Assembly (NCBI GenBank): GCA_009773645.1
Contig: WSYB01000037.1
Span: 1 to 55,978 of the forward strand
Direction: 5' to 3'
DNA from: Geobacteraceae bacterium
GTDB lineage: Bacteria; Desulfobacterota; Desulfuromonadia; Geobacterales; Geobacteraceae
DNA length: 55,978 nucleotides
Shown piece by piece: positions 25,323-34,434 of the stretch. Each line of letters starts with the position of its first letter. Position 1 is the first letter of the stretch. A program made the position numbers and the translations under genes. Under the pieces are notes generated by a model. That model made no database searches. It had not been told where the DNA came from and saw only the letters and a list, made by a program, of their open reading frames with translations.

Positions 25323-26777
25323 ATGATGAAACCGAAGCTCCTCATACTCGATGATGACCATGATATCCTGCAGATGCTTAAAACCGTTTTTGGAAAAGAA
25401 GAGCTCGAGCTTTTTCTGGAAAGCGACAGTGACTCTGCGCTGCGCCGCATCGTAACCGATCATCCCAATGTGGCGATTTTCGATATAAATCTCCCTAAGA
25501 AGTCAGGCCTGGAGGTGTTGCAGGAGGCGAAAAAAATCGATCCCGGGCTCTCCGTCATCATGACCACCGGCAATAAGACCACTCAAAACGCCATTGAGGC
25601 CATGAAAAACGGCGCCTATGACTATGTGACAAAGCCTTTCGATCTCAATAAACTGAAAGGCGTTGTCCACAAGGCTCTGGAGTGCAATACCCTGAACCGC
25701 AAAGTTCGGTATACCAAGGACCGGGAACAGCTGCCCGATCAGAACGGTGATGAAGACATCATGATCGGTTCTTCGCCGGAAATGCTGGAGATTTGGAAGA
25801 TGGTGGGGAAGGTGGCGGATTCCGACGCAACGGTGTTGATCCAGGGGGACAGCGGGACCGGCAAGGAGCTTTTGGCCAGGGCCATCTATAACAACTCCCG
25901 GCGCAGGAACCGCTCTTTTCTGGCGGTAAACTGCGCGGCAATGCCGGAAGCGCTTCTGGAGAGCGAGCTGTTCGGTCACGAAAAGGGGGCTTTTACCGAT
26001 GCCCATGCCCGCAGAATAGGCAAGTTTGAGCAGTGCAATGGCGGTACCATATTTCTGGATGAAATCGGCGAGATGAGTCAGGCGAACCAGGGCAAACTCC
26101 TGCGGGTGCTGGAAAACCAGGAATTTGAAAGGGTGGGCGGGAACGAGACCATTAAAGTGGATGTACGAGTCATAGCCGCCACCAACCGCACCCTTGTGAA
26201 CGCCGTGAAAGAAAAGACCTTCAGAATGGACCTCTTCTACCGTTTGCGGGTCGTCTCTTTTTATCTTCCCCCGCTCAGGGAGAGGGTTGAAGATATCCCC
26301 CTGCTGGTTGATCTGTTCATAAAGAAATTTTCACAGAAATACGGTAAGAAAATAAAGGGGATAGCGCCTGAGGCGCTTGACAATCTGACGGCGCATCCAT
26401 GGGAAGGGAATATTCGTGAATTAAAGAATGTCATCAATTCCGCAACGGTATTCTGTAAGAGCGATTTCCTGATGCCCGAAGACTTCGAGTCTTTTCTGGA
26501 GGCTAAGGCCGGGTTCAAGGAAATAGACCTGGAGGCTGCCGGCGATGATTACTACACCGTGTTCTGGAGCATGCTGGAGCCTGTTTTTGATGGGATCTGT
26601 CTGAAAAACAAGGGGTCCATCTACGAAAACATCAACATGGGGCTGGAAAAAGCGCTTATTCACATGGCGATGGAAAAGAGCCGCAATAACCAGGTTGTGG
26701 CTGCAAAGCTTCTCGGCATAAGCAGGAACACTCTGAGGGACCGATTGGAGCGTTACAAGATCGGCAATGCCGACTAG
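25323..26777 (+). CDS. NtrC-family sigma-54 response regulator with GAFTDA variant
   Basis: 484 residues. The receiver domain (1-120) has the acidic pocket (LDDD), phospho-acceptor Asp54 and the Lys of TKPF. The AAA+ domain has Walker A GDSGTGKE (~175-182), Walker B GGTIFLDEIGE (~240-250) and the arginine-finger region FRMDLFYRL. The sigma-54 contact loop, normally GAFTGA, reads GAFTDA (222-227). The C-terminus is a Fis-type helix-turn-helix (AAKLLGISRNTLRDRLERYK). It activates sigma-54 promoters in response to a histidine kinase that is not in the window. A GAGGT lies before ATG 25323. The downstream convergent gene shares a related HTH segment. Confidence 0.93.
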   Translation: MMKPKLLILDDDHDILQMLKTVFGKEELELFLESDSDSALRRIVTDHPNVAIFDINLPKKSGLEVLQEAKKIDPGLSVIMTTGNKTTQNAIEAMKNGAYDYVTKPFDLNKLKGVVHKALECNTLNRKVRYTKDREQLPDQNGDEDIMIGSSPEMLEIWKMVGKVADSDATVLIQGDSGTGKELLARAIYNNSRRRNRSFLAVNCAAMPEALLESELFGHEKGAFTDAHARRIGKFEQCNGGTIFLDEIGEMSQANQGKLLRVLENQEFERVGGNETIKVDVRVIAATNRTLVNAVKEKTFRMDLFYRLRVVSFYLPPLRERVEDIPLLVDLFIKKFSQKYGKKIKGIAPEALDNLTAHPWEGNIRELKNVINSATVFCKSDFLMPEDFESFLEAKAGFKEIDLEAAGDDYYTVFWSMLEPVFDGICLKNKGSIYENINMGLEKALIHMAMEKSRNNQVVAAKLLGISRNTLRDRLERYKIGNAD

Positions 26778-26803
26778 ATCGTGAATCGGGAGGATTTAGA
26801 CAC

Positions 26804-26838
26804 AAATCGGCGAGGGGATGTCCCCTCGCCGATTTAGT
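26804..26838. terminator. Bidirectional hairpin terminator between convergent genes
   Basis: A perfect 15-bp stem (AAATCGGCGAGGGGA and its complement) with a TG loop lies between the regulator stop and the minus-strand stop at 26840. The T tracts are short on both sides, so strength is uncertain. Confidence 0.75.
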
Positions 26839-26839
26839 T

Positions 26840-27313
26840 TTATGCAGCCTTCCTGTTTTGAACCAGTCCGCATAAGGTCATCTCTCTCTCCAGTTTGTCC
26901 TGGCTGATGCCAAGGGCTCTGCAGATTGATTCCTTATCACAATTGTAGCGGTCCATGGCCATCAGGATAAGGGCTTTTTTCAGCGAATTTGAAAGCTTGT
27001 CCAGTACATTCCTCTTCGCTGTCTCTGAAATCATGGAGAAAAGCGGCTGCAGGTTGTGTTCGAAGAGTTTCGCGTTATCTTCCACTTTCCTTCTGGTATT
27101 CGTCGTCATTTTCTTCACCCTGATAATATTGGATACGAAGTCGTTCATGTTTTCCTGCACAAATCTCAGGGTTTCCCAATGACCGTCTACGATCATCACC
27201 CGTGAGGTCGAGTCTTCTCTGCCACCAGCCTTGCTTTCCACCATCACCACTTCCATCATGCGGAATGTGAATTCATCGGCTTTTTCGCGTGGCACATCAT
27301 ACCTGTATCCCAT
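26840..27313 (-). CDS. Unknown protein with Fis-type C-terminal HTH
   Basis: 157 residues from ATG 27313, with AAAGGA upstream; the frame extends to 27370 and would then overlap the cytochrome gene. The first half (YRYDVPREKADEFTFRMMEV) has no recognised family. The C-terminal 45 residues (LKKALILMAMDRYNCDKES, then ICRALGISQDKLEREM) closely parallel the Fis-type HTH of the adjacent NtrC regulator. It has no receiver or AAA+ domain. It lies 32 bases after the triheme cytochrome gene, so both are probably one operon. It may be a DNA-binding regulator of it; this is inferred. Confidence 0.65.
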   Translation of the reverse strand: MGYRYDVPREKADEFTFRMMEVVMVESKAGGREDSTSRVMIVDGHWETLRFVQENMNDFVSNIIRVKKMTTNTRRKVEDNAKLFEHNLQPLFSMISETAKRNVLDKLSNSLKKALILMAMDRYNCDKESICRALGISQDKLEREMTLCGLVQNRKAA

Positions 27314-27345
27314 TGCTCTGTCCTTTCTGTTGAGTGAATGGTCAA

Positions 27346-27948
27346 TTATTTGTTGTGACAGCTGAAGCATAATTTGCTTTTATCATTGCTCATTACCAGA
27401 TGGCGTTTGTTTGGGTTCAGCGGGTTATGGCAGGTGAGGCAGCCGACTTTGCCATCTACAAATGCCATGCTTGTATCAAGTTCGTTGATGGCTTTGAGTC
27501 CACGGTTCGCATAGGCATGACTTCCGTAATGCATGCCTATGGGGTGACTGCCAAGGACGTTTTCCACCCCGGCAGCCTGGTTCTTGTTCATGTTTTTGTA
27601 GCGAATCTCGCGACCCGGCGCGGTTACCCCGTCATGGCAGCTCAGGCAGTCAAATGAAAAGGTGTCGATTTCCGCGCCTTCACCGTTTCCGTCAGTAAAT
27701 GTTACGGTATTTGCGAATACTTCCCCATACTTTGAGGCAGACGCCTTCTTTGCACGCTCTAAATTTACCTGGAACTGAATTCTGTCTTCGTAGTTTTCAA
27801 GCTGTCTGGAAAACGAGCAGGTTCCCCGCTCGTCCTGATCGTTCTGCAAAGCAAGGGATTCGCCAACTTGAAACAGGAAAGCGCATCCGACAAGTATTGC
27901 ACATGCAGTCAACTTCCCGGCGCTGTTCTTTGTGGTTGTGGTTAACAT
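27346..27948 (-). CDS. Exported triheme cytochrome c
   Basis: 200 residues. A signal peptide (LTACAILVGCAFLFQVGESLA) is followed by CLSCHDG, CLTCHNP and a C-terminal CFSCHNK, three heme c sites. Conserved pieces such as GSHPIGMHYG, and CHNPLNP, are typical of the doubled-CXXCH cytochromes of Geobacter and relatives. The large spacing between first and second hemes (~75 residues) suggests extended packing. It is periplasmic or outer-surface. Upstream lie the 15-base motif and structured element shared with the CAP-domain gene. Confidence 0.87.
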   Translation of the reverse strand: MLTTTTKNSAGKLTACAILVGCAFLFQVGESLALQNDQDERGTCSFSRQLENYEDRIQFQVNLERAKKASASKYGEVFANTVTFTDGNGEGAEIDTFSFDCLSCHDGVTAPGREIRYKNMNKNQAAGVENVLGSHPIGMHYGSHAYANRGLKAINELDTSMAFVDGKVGCLTCHNPLNPNKRHLVMSNDKSKLCFSCHNK

Positions 27949-27989
27949 GGCTCTCTCCCCGTTATCCGCAGTTTTGATGATAGTTAGTA

Positions 27990-28004
27990 CAATACCGATA
28001 CCAA
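27990..28004 (-). promoter_or_regulatory. Shared 15-base promoter-like motif, copy 2
   Basis: Minus-strand TTGGTATCGGTATTG, identical to 11125-11139, followed by TAC. It is 42 bases before the triheme cytochrome start, a suitable distance for a -24/-12 type promoter. Confidence 0.45.
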
Positions 28005-28075
28005 GAGAGTTGAAAACTAATTAAATTGTGTAACATAGCGATAATAAAGGGTAAAAAAATTGGCAGGCGCCGCTG

Positions 28076-28120
28076 ACCGGCAAACGGAGCCGGCTGCTCT
28101 CTGATAAAACTCTGCACATC
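28076..28120 (-). promoter_or_regulatory. Conserved intergenic element, copy 2
   Basis: Contains CGGAGCCGG (28085-28093) inside a CCGGCAAACGGAGCCGG hairpin and then TAAAACTCTGCACATC (28105-28120), matching 11201-11244. It is 80 bases upstream of the 15-base motif. The 366-base gap 27949-28314 otherwise contains no gene. If read as plus-strand RNA it would lie 195 bases before the gene at 28315. Confidence 0.45.
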
Positions 28121-28314
28121 TATGGGTACTAAATCATAAATAAGTCAGTCAATTTGGGGGGTTACGGCAAAGTGCCGCTGGCTGAACACAGGTATCCGTT
28201 TGAACAGCGGTTCCAGATGGGGTAAAGGAATCCTTTAAAAAGGAGAGAAGCTGTGCTATAAATTCGGCATTGGCGGAACATCGTTGCCGGGTAAACTGCC
28301 GCACGGGAGGAAGT

Positions 28315-29487
28315 ATGAAGGGAAATGGACTTATTGGACTGTTGACCGTTCTTTTGTTGCTGCATGCCGGTATTGTCATGGGGGCTCCGCAAAAGACCGG
28401 CGAAACTGACGATACCGTGAAACAGGGGGAATTTGCCGCCAAACTGGTGTCTGCTTTCCGGTGGGAAAAGGGACTCCCTAAGGAGCCTGCGGAAAAGGAT
28501 TATCTGGCAATACTCGGCGGGAAACGGACGTTTAAATTCGAAGCCGAAGATTACTACAGCGTCAAGACCGACGATGCTACGGTACTTAAATATCCATTAT
28601 ATGGTCCCTTCAGCGGGCGCGGATGGGTAAGCGGGGTTGCTGTCCCCACTACGGTCCACTTGAAGGTTTTTCTCCCCCTGGAAGGAGAATATACCCTTTC
28701 TGTGGCGGCGAAAGGCGACGGTCAGAGCTGGTCGGTCGGCGACAAGGCTTTCAAGGTAAGCACCGGCAAGAGCCTGCGCGAAGTCGTGGCCGGGTCGGTT
28801 TATCTGCCGGCAGGACCTCAGGAGATTACCATAGGGCTCCCCCCCGAAGGAGGGATCGATTACATGATCCTGGCAGCGCCGTCGCTGACTCCCATAGAGC
28901 CTTTGGGCGGCTGGCGCTCCACTTCCCCCTTGCGTCTTGGCGAGCTGGCGGAGGTTGCCGCAGTTCTTCTCGGATGGGAAAAAGAACTCGCCCCGGATAA
29001 AACCTACGGTCCTAAAATCATAGCCGTTTCCGAAGCCGCGGAGCTTCCTCCCACGGTGGCGGCAACCGATGTAAAGCTATATGGACAGTTCAGCGCCGAT
29101 AAATGGATACGGGCCGGATACGGAGGCGCAACGGTGGAAGTGCCTCTGACCTTGGATAAGGATGGGGTATACGACCTTAAAATCAGATTCATGGGGGATA
29201 AACTGGCGGCACGGCTGGATGGCGAAAAAATCATCAAAGCCGGCAAGCCCTCCCTGGACTGGGTTGAGCTGGGGCTGTACCGGCTGGAGCAGGGCTCGCA
29301 CAAACTGCAACTCGACATCCCTCCCGACGGTGGTGTTGACGTGGTCGTGGTGGAAAAGCGAAAATCATCGCCTGCCGATTACATGGAGCTTGTCGGTCTG
29401 CATGGCGACCCCGCTGCCGTTGTCAGCCGGGCTGAGGCGGAAAAGGTTCTGACTTCGCTGGTGGAGCGCTTCAAGGGGAGAAAATAA
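28315..29487 (+). CDS. Exported protein with two carbohydrate-binding-like beta domains
   Basis: 390 residues from ATG 28315, which has GGGAGGAAGT upstream. The signal peptide is around GLIGLLTVLLLLHAGIVMGA. Two related beta-sandwich-like units follow: one with FEAEDYYSVKT, LYGPFSGRGWVSG and GSVYLPAGPQEITIGLPPE; another with KLYGQFSADKWIRAG, GVYDLKIRFMGDKLA and SHKLQLDIPPDGGVDVVVV. The patterns resemble CBM6/35-type jelly rolls, but no ligand residues can be assigned. It lies 15 bases before comEC and is probably cotranscribed. No function is claimed. Confidence 0.65.
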   Translation: MKGNGLIGLLTVLLLLHAGIVMGAPQKTGETDDTVKQGEFAAKLVSAFRWEKGLPKEPAEKDYLAILGGKRTFKFEAEDYYSVKTDDATVLKYPLYGPFSGRGWVSGVAVPTTVHLKVFLPLEGEYTLSVAAKGDGQSWSVGDKAFKVSTGKSLREVVAGSVYLPAGPQEITIGLPPEGGIDYMILAAPSLTPIEPLGGWRSTSPLRLGELAEVAAVLLGWEKELAPDKTYGPKIIAVSEAAELPPTVAATDVKLYGQFSADKWIRAGYGGATVEVPLTLDKDGVYDLKIRFMGDKLAARLDGEKIIKAGKPSLDWVELGLYRLEQGSHKLQLDIPPDGGVDVVVVEKRKSSPADYMELVGLHGDPAAVVSRAEAEKVLTSLVERFKGRK

Positions 29488-29502
29488 AGGGGGGGCCAGG
29501 CT

Positions 29503-31911
29503 ATGGAGAGGCCGCTCTTCCTTCCTCTTTTCTCGATTGTATCGGGCCTCTCTCTCGCCGGTCTCTTCTTCCGCTTTTTCCCGGCACCGTATGTTTTCCC
29601 TCTTCTGGCCGTCGCCTTTTGTGCCATCTTCCTGAAAAACCGTTATCCTTTCCTTATTTCCGTATCGCTCCTCCTGTTCGTCTGGGGGAACCTTTCACTG
29701 CAACCCTTTCTCCAGCCCCACCATGGACCCGACCATATTGTAAATTTCGCTTCCGAGGAACCGGTAACCGTTGAAGGGATTATCGATGGCCGGCCGGAGG
29801 CGACGGAACAGGGGAGCAGGCTCTATCTGCGGGTGGAAAGGGTATACCGGAAGGGGAGCTCCGCCCCTGCCAGCGGCAGACTGCTGTTGTATATAGGAGA
29901 GGGGCGGGTAGAGCTATTGACCGGGGACAGGGTGCGGTTTGTCTCCCGTATCCATAAGCCGAGGAACTACGGTCTGCCCGGCGAATTTGACTATGGGCGC
30001 TATCTGGCTCTGAGAAACGTGTTTGCCACCGGTTTTGTCAAGGGGGCGGACGATGTGATCCTGATACGGGAGGGGGTGGGCAATCGCGCACAACGGCGGA
30101 TTGACGCCGTTGCCGTACAGATGGGGAAATTTATCGGTATGCACGTTCCCCCTGCCGAAGGGTCGATCCTGCGGGCTCTCCTGCTGGGGGACATGGGATA
30201 TGTCTCCAAGGCAACGAAGGATGCCTACACCCGGACCGGGGTCAACCACATTCTCTCCATCTCCGGATTCCATGTGGGGATCGTCGCCATCTTCATGTTT
30301 CATCTGCTGTTCTGCGTGGCAAAAACATCGGAATTTCTCCTGCTTCATCTCAATCTGCGCCGGTTTGCCCTTGTGCTTACGCTGCCGGCCGTAATCTTCT
30401 ACCTTTTCCTATCCGGTGCGGCACCTGCCACCACCCGTTCAGTGGTCATGATCGCGGCTTACATTGCGGCACTGCTGCTGGAGCGGGAAGTTGACCCGAT
30501 CAATTCCCTGATGCTGGCGGCCATGTTTATCCTTGCCCTCTCACCCCCTGCACTCTTCGAGATTTCTTTTCAGCTCTCCTTCCTTGCGCTCTGGGGGATA
30601 CTGGTTCTTACCCCCCTATTTATGACGCCGTTCCGGGCCGTGGAGAGCCCCATCCTGCGCAAGGTCATCCTTTTTTTCATGGCGTCCGCCGCCGCCACGG
30701 CTGCCACCATTTTCCCGGTTGCGTACTATTTCCACCGGGCCTCGATCACCGGCCTCATCAGCAACTTTTTCGTGGTGCCGCTCATGGGATACGGAGCGGT
30801 GGTGCTGGGCTTCACCGCTCTCCTGTTTGTTTTTCCCGCGCCTGTCATCGCCGTGCCGCTTTTTGCGGCCGCCGCATTCCTCGTTAAGCTCTCCAACGGG
30901 ATCATCATGTACCTGGCCAGGATTCCCATCCTCACGTTCCTTAATCCGACTCGGCTCGATCTCTTCCTCTTTTACATCTTTTTTGTGTCGCTCACCTTTA
31001 TCAGGGCCAAAGGCGCCAGGGTCCTATGCTGCGGTTCTATTGCGGCCGCACTCGCTGTTTCAGGGGCGATCCCCCACGACCGGGATGCAGGGAGCCTGAA
31101 GATAACGTTTTTCAGTGTCGGGCAAGGGGAAGCGACCCTTATCACCTTCCCGGACGGCACAAGAATGCTGATTGACGGTGGCGGAAGCGCACGGGTGGGG
31201 GGGGCTGACGTGGGGGAACGGCTGCTTGCCCCGGCACTGTGGAAGATGGGAGTGAGGAGCCTTGACTATATGGTACTGACCCATCCCCATCCCGACCACC
31301 TGCAGGGTCTCACGTTCATTGCTGCAAATTTCAGGGTGGGGGAATTCTGGGAGGGGGGAAGTTTCGTGGAGTCCGCGGATTACCGGGAACTTAAACGCAT
31401 ACTGGCGGAAAAGCAGGTGCCTGTTCGCCGGGTCGACGCATCTGCCGGGCCGATCAAGGTGGGGGGAGCGGTAATAGAGCCGCTGGCGCCCTTTGTGCAC
31501 CATTCCCATAAACTTTTCGATGAGTATGCCGATGTAAATGAAGAGTCTCTGGTTTTTCGCCTTGTCTTAGGCTCCTTTGCCGTTCTATTCACCGGAGATG
31601 CGGGGCGTGATACCGAAGAACTGCTGCTCGCCCGGCCGGAACTGCTCAAGTGCAACATTCTCAAGGTGCCGCACCACGGCAGCAGACATTCTAACTCAAT
31701 CCCCTTTCTCAGGGCGACCGCGCCCGAGATCGCCGTTATATCGGCGGGATACGGGAACAGTTTCCATCTGCCGGCGCAGGAGACCCTCGACAGTCTGCAC
31801 AGACTGGGGATAACGGTATACCGGACCGATTGCGACGGAACCGTTGAGGCGGTGCATGACGGTCGAGGGGGAAACGCCTCCATCCGGACTTTCCGGATGG
31901 AAACTGATTGA
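29503..31911 (+). CDS. comEC: ComEC/Rec2 DNA-uptake channel protein
   Basis: 802 residues. ComEC forms the inner-membrane channel for single-stranded DNA in natural transformation. The N-terminal DUF4131 region lies at ~30-190 (VTVEGIIDGRPEATEQGSRL, then GLPGEFDYGRYLALRN), the competence domain with several helices at ~215-490 (HILSISGFHVGIVA, ATTRSVVMIAAYIAALLLER), and a C-terminal metallo-beta-lactamase fold at ~530-790 with LTHPHPDHLQGL and PHHGSRHS. All parts are full length. Whether the strain is transformable is not known; comEA and pilus genes are not in the window. Confidence 0.93.
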   Translation: MERPLFLPLFSIVSGLSLAGLFFRFFPAPYVFPLLAVAFCAIFLKNRYPFLISVSLLLFVWGNLSLQPFLQPHHGPDHIVNFASEEPVTVEGIIDGRPEATEQGSRLYLRVERVYRKGSSAPASGRLLLYIGEGRVELLTGDRVRFVSRIHKPRNYGLPGEFDYGRYLALRNVFATGFVKGADDVILIREGVGNRAQRRIDAVAVQMGKFIGMHVPPAEGSILRALLLGDMGYVSKATKDAYTRTGVNHILSISGFHVGIVAIFMFHLLFCVAKTSEFLLLHLNLRRFALVLTLPAVIFYLFLSGAAPATTRSVVMIAAYIAALLLEREVDPINSLMLAAMFILALSPPALFEISFQLSFLALWGILVLTPLFMTPFRAVESPILRKVILFFMASAAATAATIFPVAYYFHRASITGLISNFFVVPLMGYGAVVLGFTALLFVFPAPVIAVPLFAAAAFLVKLSNGIIMYLARIPILTFLNPTRLDLFLFYIFFVSLTFIRAKGARVLCCGSIAAALAVSGAIPHDRDAGSLKITFFSVGQGEATLITFPDGTRMLIDGGGSARVGGADVGERLLAPALWKMGVRSLDYMVLTHPHPDHLQGLTFIAANFRVGEFWEGGSFVESADYRELKRILAEKQVPVRRVDASAGPIKVGGAVIEPLAPFVHHSHKLFDEYADVNEESLVFRLVLGSFAVLFTGDAGRDTEELLLARPELLKCNILKVPHHGSRHSNSIPFLRATAPEIAVISAGYGNSFHLPAQETLDSLHRLGITVYRTDCDGTVEAVHDGRGGNASIRTFRMETD

Positions 31912-32001
31912 CAGAATTCCGATTTTTCTGTTAGTTTCACTGTTTAATTTGCGTACGGAAGCTTTGCACTGTCACTACCACCGATTCAGGAGTTACGTTC
32001 C

Positions 32002-33399
32002 ATGGAAAGGATCCTAGTAGTTGAAGACGACAGCTTTTTCAGGGAAGTGTTTTCCGCCCTTCTGAAGGAAGAGGGATACGTGGTGGATGTGGCCGCTTCC
32101 GGCAAGGAAGCACTGAAGATGCTGAAAGGAGAGGAATATCATGTTGTGGTGACCGATCTGGTCCTCCAGGACATCAGCGGGCTTGACATCCTTTCCCGGG
32201 TCAAGCAGCTCGATCCCGCCATCGAAGTAATCATGGTGACCGGCCATGCCAACATGGAAACGGCCATTTACGCACTGAAAAACGGCGCCAGGGATTATCT
32301 GACCAAACCCGTCAACAATGATGAGTTCAAGCATACCGTGGCGCTCTGCATCGAGCAGCGGCGGCTTTTGGACGAAAACCAGGAATTGAAAGGGCTGGTG
32401 AATCTTTTCCAGGTGAGCCAGGCCATTGCCAACTGCCTGGAACTGGAACGGCTCACTACCCTGGTTGTCGATGCGCTCGCCAAAGAGGTCGGTGTCGGCA
32501 GGGGGCTCGGCTATTTCCTCGATGATGGAAATCTGGCATTGAAGGAGTTTAAGGGGATTGACGAAGTAGCGGGCAAGAAGGTGGGAGAAGCGGTAACGGC
32601 GCATGTCAACTGGCACGAGGAGCGGACCGACAGCTTTACCTTGCTCAGCAACGTTCTCCCTCCAGGCGACAGTTTCGGTCCCGGAACCGGTTGCGATGTG
32701 AAAGAAGCGCTGGTGCTCTTCATCCGCTCGAAGACTACGGTGCTGGGGGGCGTCATCCTGGTTAACGAGCCGGGAAAACCGTTCCCCGGCGCCGTAAATA
32801 ACAGGAACCTGACGTTCCTCCTGGATCAATCCGCTCTGGCCCTTGAAAACGCCTCCCGTTACACCACCGCGCGAAACCTTCTCAATATTGATGAACTGAC
32901 GGGGCTTTTCAACTACCGGTATCTGGAAGTGGCCATGGACCGCGAGATCAAGCGGGCTGAGCGCTACGGCTCCACCCTTTCCGTGATCTTTCTCGACCTC
33001 GACCAGTTCAAGAACGTGAATGATACCCACGGTCACCTGATCGGCAGCAAGGTCCTGAAGGAAGTGGGCATGCTGCTGAAAAAATCGGTACGGGAAGTTG
33101 ACACGGTGATCCGTTACGGAGGGGACGAGTACACCGTCATCCTGATCGAGACCGGGATGCCTGGAGCGGCCAGCGTGGCGGAGCGTATCCGCAGGTCCGT
33201 TGAAGCCCACACTTTCCTCTCCGGCGAAGGATTCAACATCAAACTGACCGCCAGCATCGGCTATGCCTGCTATCCCGACGACGCCAAGTCGAAGGCCGAG
33301 CTCCTGGAGCTTGCCGATCAGGCCATGTATCGCGGCAAGTACAGCGGGAAAAACGTGGTGTTTCACGCCGCGCAGAAAAAAGACGAACAAGGAGAATGA
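32002..33399 (+). CDS. REC-GAF-GGDEF diguanylate cyclase response regulator
   Basis: 465 residues. The receiver domain (1-125) carries VVEDD, phospho-acceptor Asp52 and LTKPV. A GAF-like middle region spans ~130-285 (FQVSQAIANCLELERLTTLV). The GGDEF domain (295-455) starts with DELTGLFNYRYLE and has an active-site GGDEY, an accepted variant, so it should make cyclic di-GMP. No clear RxxD inhibitory site is seen immediately before it. It lies between comEC and hisS on one strand; its partner kinase is not in the window. Confidence 0.9.
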   Translation: MERILVVEDDSFFREVFSALLKEEGYVVDVAASGKEALKMLKGEEYHVVVTDLVLQDISGLDILSRVKQLDPAIEVIMVTGHANMETAIYALKNGARDYLTKPVNNDEFKHTVALCIEQRRLLDENQELKGLVNLFQVSQAIANCLELERLTTLVVDALAKEVGVGRGLGYFLDDGNLALKEFKGIDEVAGKKVGEAVTAHVNWHEERTDSFTLLSNVLPPGDSFGPGTGCDVKEALVLFIRSKTTVLGGVILVNEPGKPFPGAVNNRNLTFLLDQSALALENASRYTTARNLLNIDELTGLFNYRYLEVAMDREIKRAERYGSTLSVIFLDLDQFKNVNDTHGHLIGSKVLKEVGMLLKKSVREVDTVIRYGGDEYTVILIETGMPGAASVAERIRRSVEAHTFLSGEGFNIKLTASIGYACYPDDAKSKAELLELADQAMYRGKYSGKNVVFHAAQKKDEQGE

Positions 33400-33405
33400 G
33401 TCACC

Positions 33406-34434
33406 GTGTCAATCACCGGCATTAAGGGTTTCAACGACATCCTCCCCGGCGAGGTGGAAAAATGGCAGCACATCGAGGCGACCGCCCGCCGGGTGTTCGA
33501 GCTGTACGGCTTTGCCGAGATCCGGGTGCCGGTCCTGGAAAAAACCGAGCTCTTCGCCCGTTCCATCGGAGATGCCACCGATATCGTGGAGAAGGAAATG
33601 TATTCCTTTACGGACAAGGGGGACAACCGCGTCACCATGCGCCCCGAGGGGACGGCCAGTGTCATGCGTGCCTTCATCGAGCACAAGCTCTATGCCGCCG
33701 ACCCGGTGGCGAAGCTCTACTACATGGGCCCCATGTTCCGTTACGAGCGGCCGCAGAAGGGACGCTACCGCCAGTTCCACCAGATCGGCGCCGAGGTGAC
33801 CGGCATCATGAGCCCCCTCATCGACGCCCAGGTCCTGACCATGCTCTGCCACTTCTTTGCGGAGTTGGGGCTTACCGAGCCGCGGCTCGAAATAAATTCC
33901 CTCGGCTGCCCCGACTGCCGGCCGGCATACCGTGAGGCGCTCAAGGCATTTCTCCGCGGGAAGCTGGAGCTGCTCTGCGACGACTGCAAGAGGCGATTCG
34001 AGACCAATCCGCTCCGCGCCCTGGACTGCAAGTCGGCCGGGTGCAAGGAGGCGACCGCCGGCGCGCCGTCGGTTCTGGACCACCTCTGCCAGGGGTGCGC
34101 CGATCATTTTGCCGCGACGAGGCGCCACCTGGAGGCGGTCGGCACCGCATACACCATCAATCCCCGCATGGTGCGGGGGCTCGACTATTATACCCGTACC
34201 ACCTTCGAGCTGGTCACCAGGCTCCTCGGCGCCCAGAGCGCGGTTGCGGCCGGCGGCCGTTACGACGGCCTGATCTCCGATCTGGGAGGGCCGCAGCTTC
34301 CCGGGATCGGCTTTGCCATGGGGGTAGAGAGGGTGGCTTTGCTCCTGGCCGAACGGGAGTTCAGGAAGCGCCCCGACCTCTTCATCGCCTCCATCGGTGA
34401 TGCCGCCCAGGATGAGGCGTTGCGTTCAGGCTGA
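33406..34434 (+). CDS. hisS: Histidyl-tRNA synthetase, catalytic part (gene split by frameshift)
   Basis: 342 residues from GTG 33406. The class II catalytic domain is complete: GFNDILPGE, MRPEGTASVMRAF (motif 2 region GPMFRYERPQKGRYRQFHQ), the HisRS motifs RGLDYYTRTTFE and AAGGRYDGL, and motif 3 GFAMGVERVALLL. The frame then ends early: GCGTT is present twice in tandem (34417-34426). Removing one copy gives a continuous 416-residue HisRS, the normal size, reading through AFRLMGLLQLRG. The stop TGA overlaps the ATG of the downstream fragment (TGATG). The enzyme is essential, so either two polypeptides assemble, another hisS exists, or the sequence has an error. Confidence 0.88.
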   Translation: MSITGIKGFNDILPGEVEKWQHIEATARRVFELYGFAEIRVPVLEKTELFARSIGDATDIVEKEMYSFTDKGDNRVTMRPEGTASVMRAFIEHKLYAADPVAKLYYMGPMFRYERPQKGRYRQFHQIGAEVTGIMSPLIDAQVLTMLCHFFAELGLTEPRLEINSLGCPDCRPAYREALKAFLRGKLELLCDDCKRRFETNPLRALDCKSAGCKEATAGAPSVLDHLCQGCADHFAATRRHLEAVGTAYTINPRMVRGLDYYTRTTFELVTRLLGAQSAVAAGGRYDGLISDLGGPQLPGIGFAMGVERVALLLAEREFRKRPDLFIASIGDAAQDEALRSG

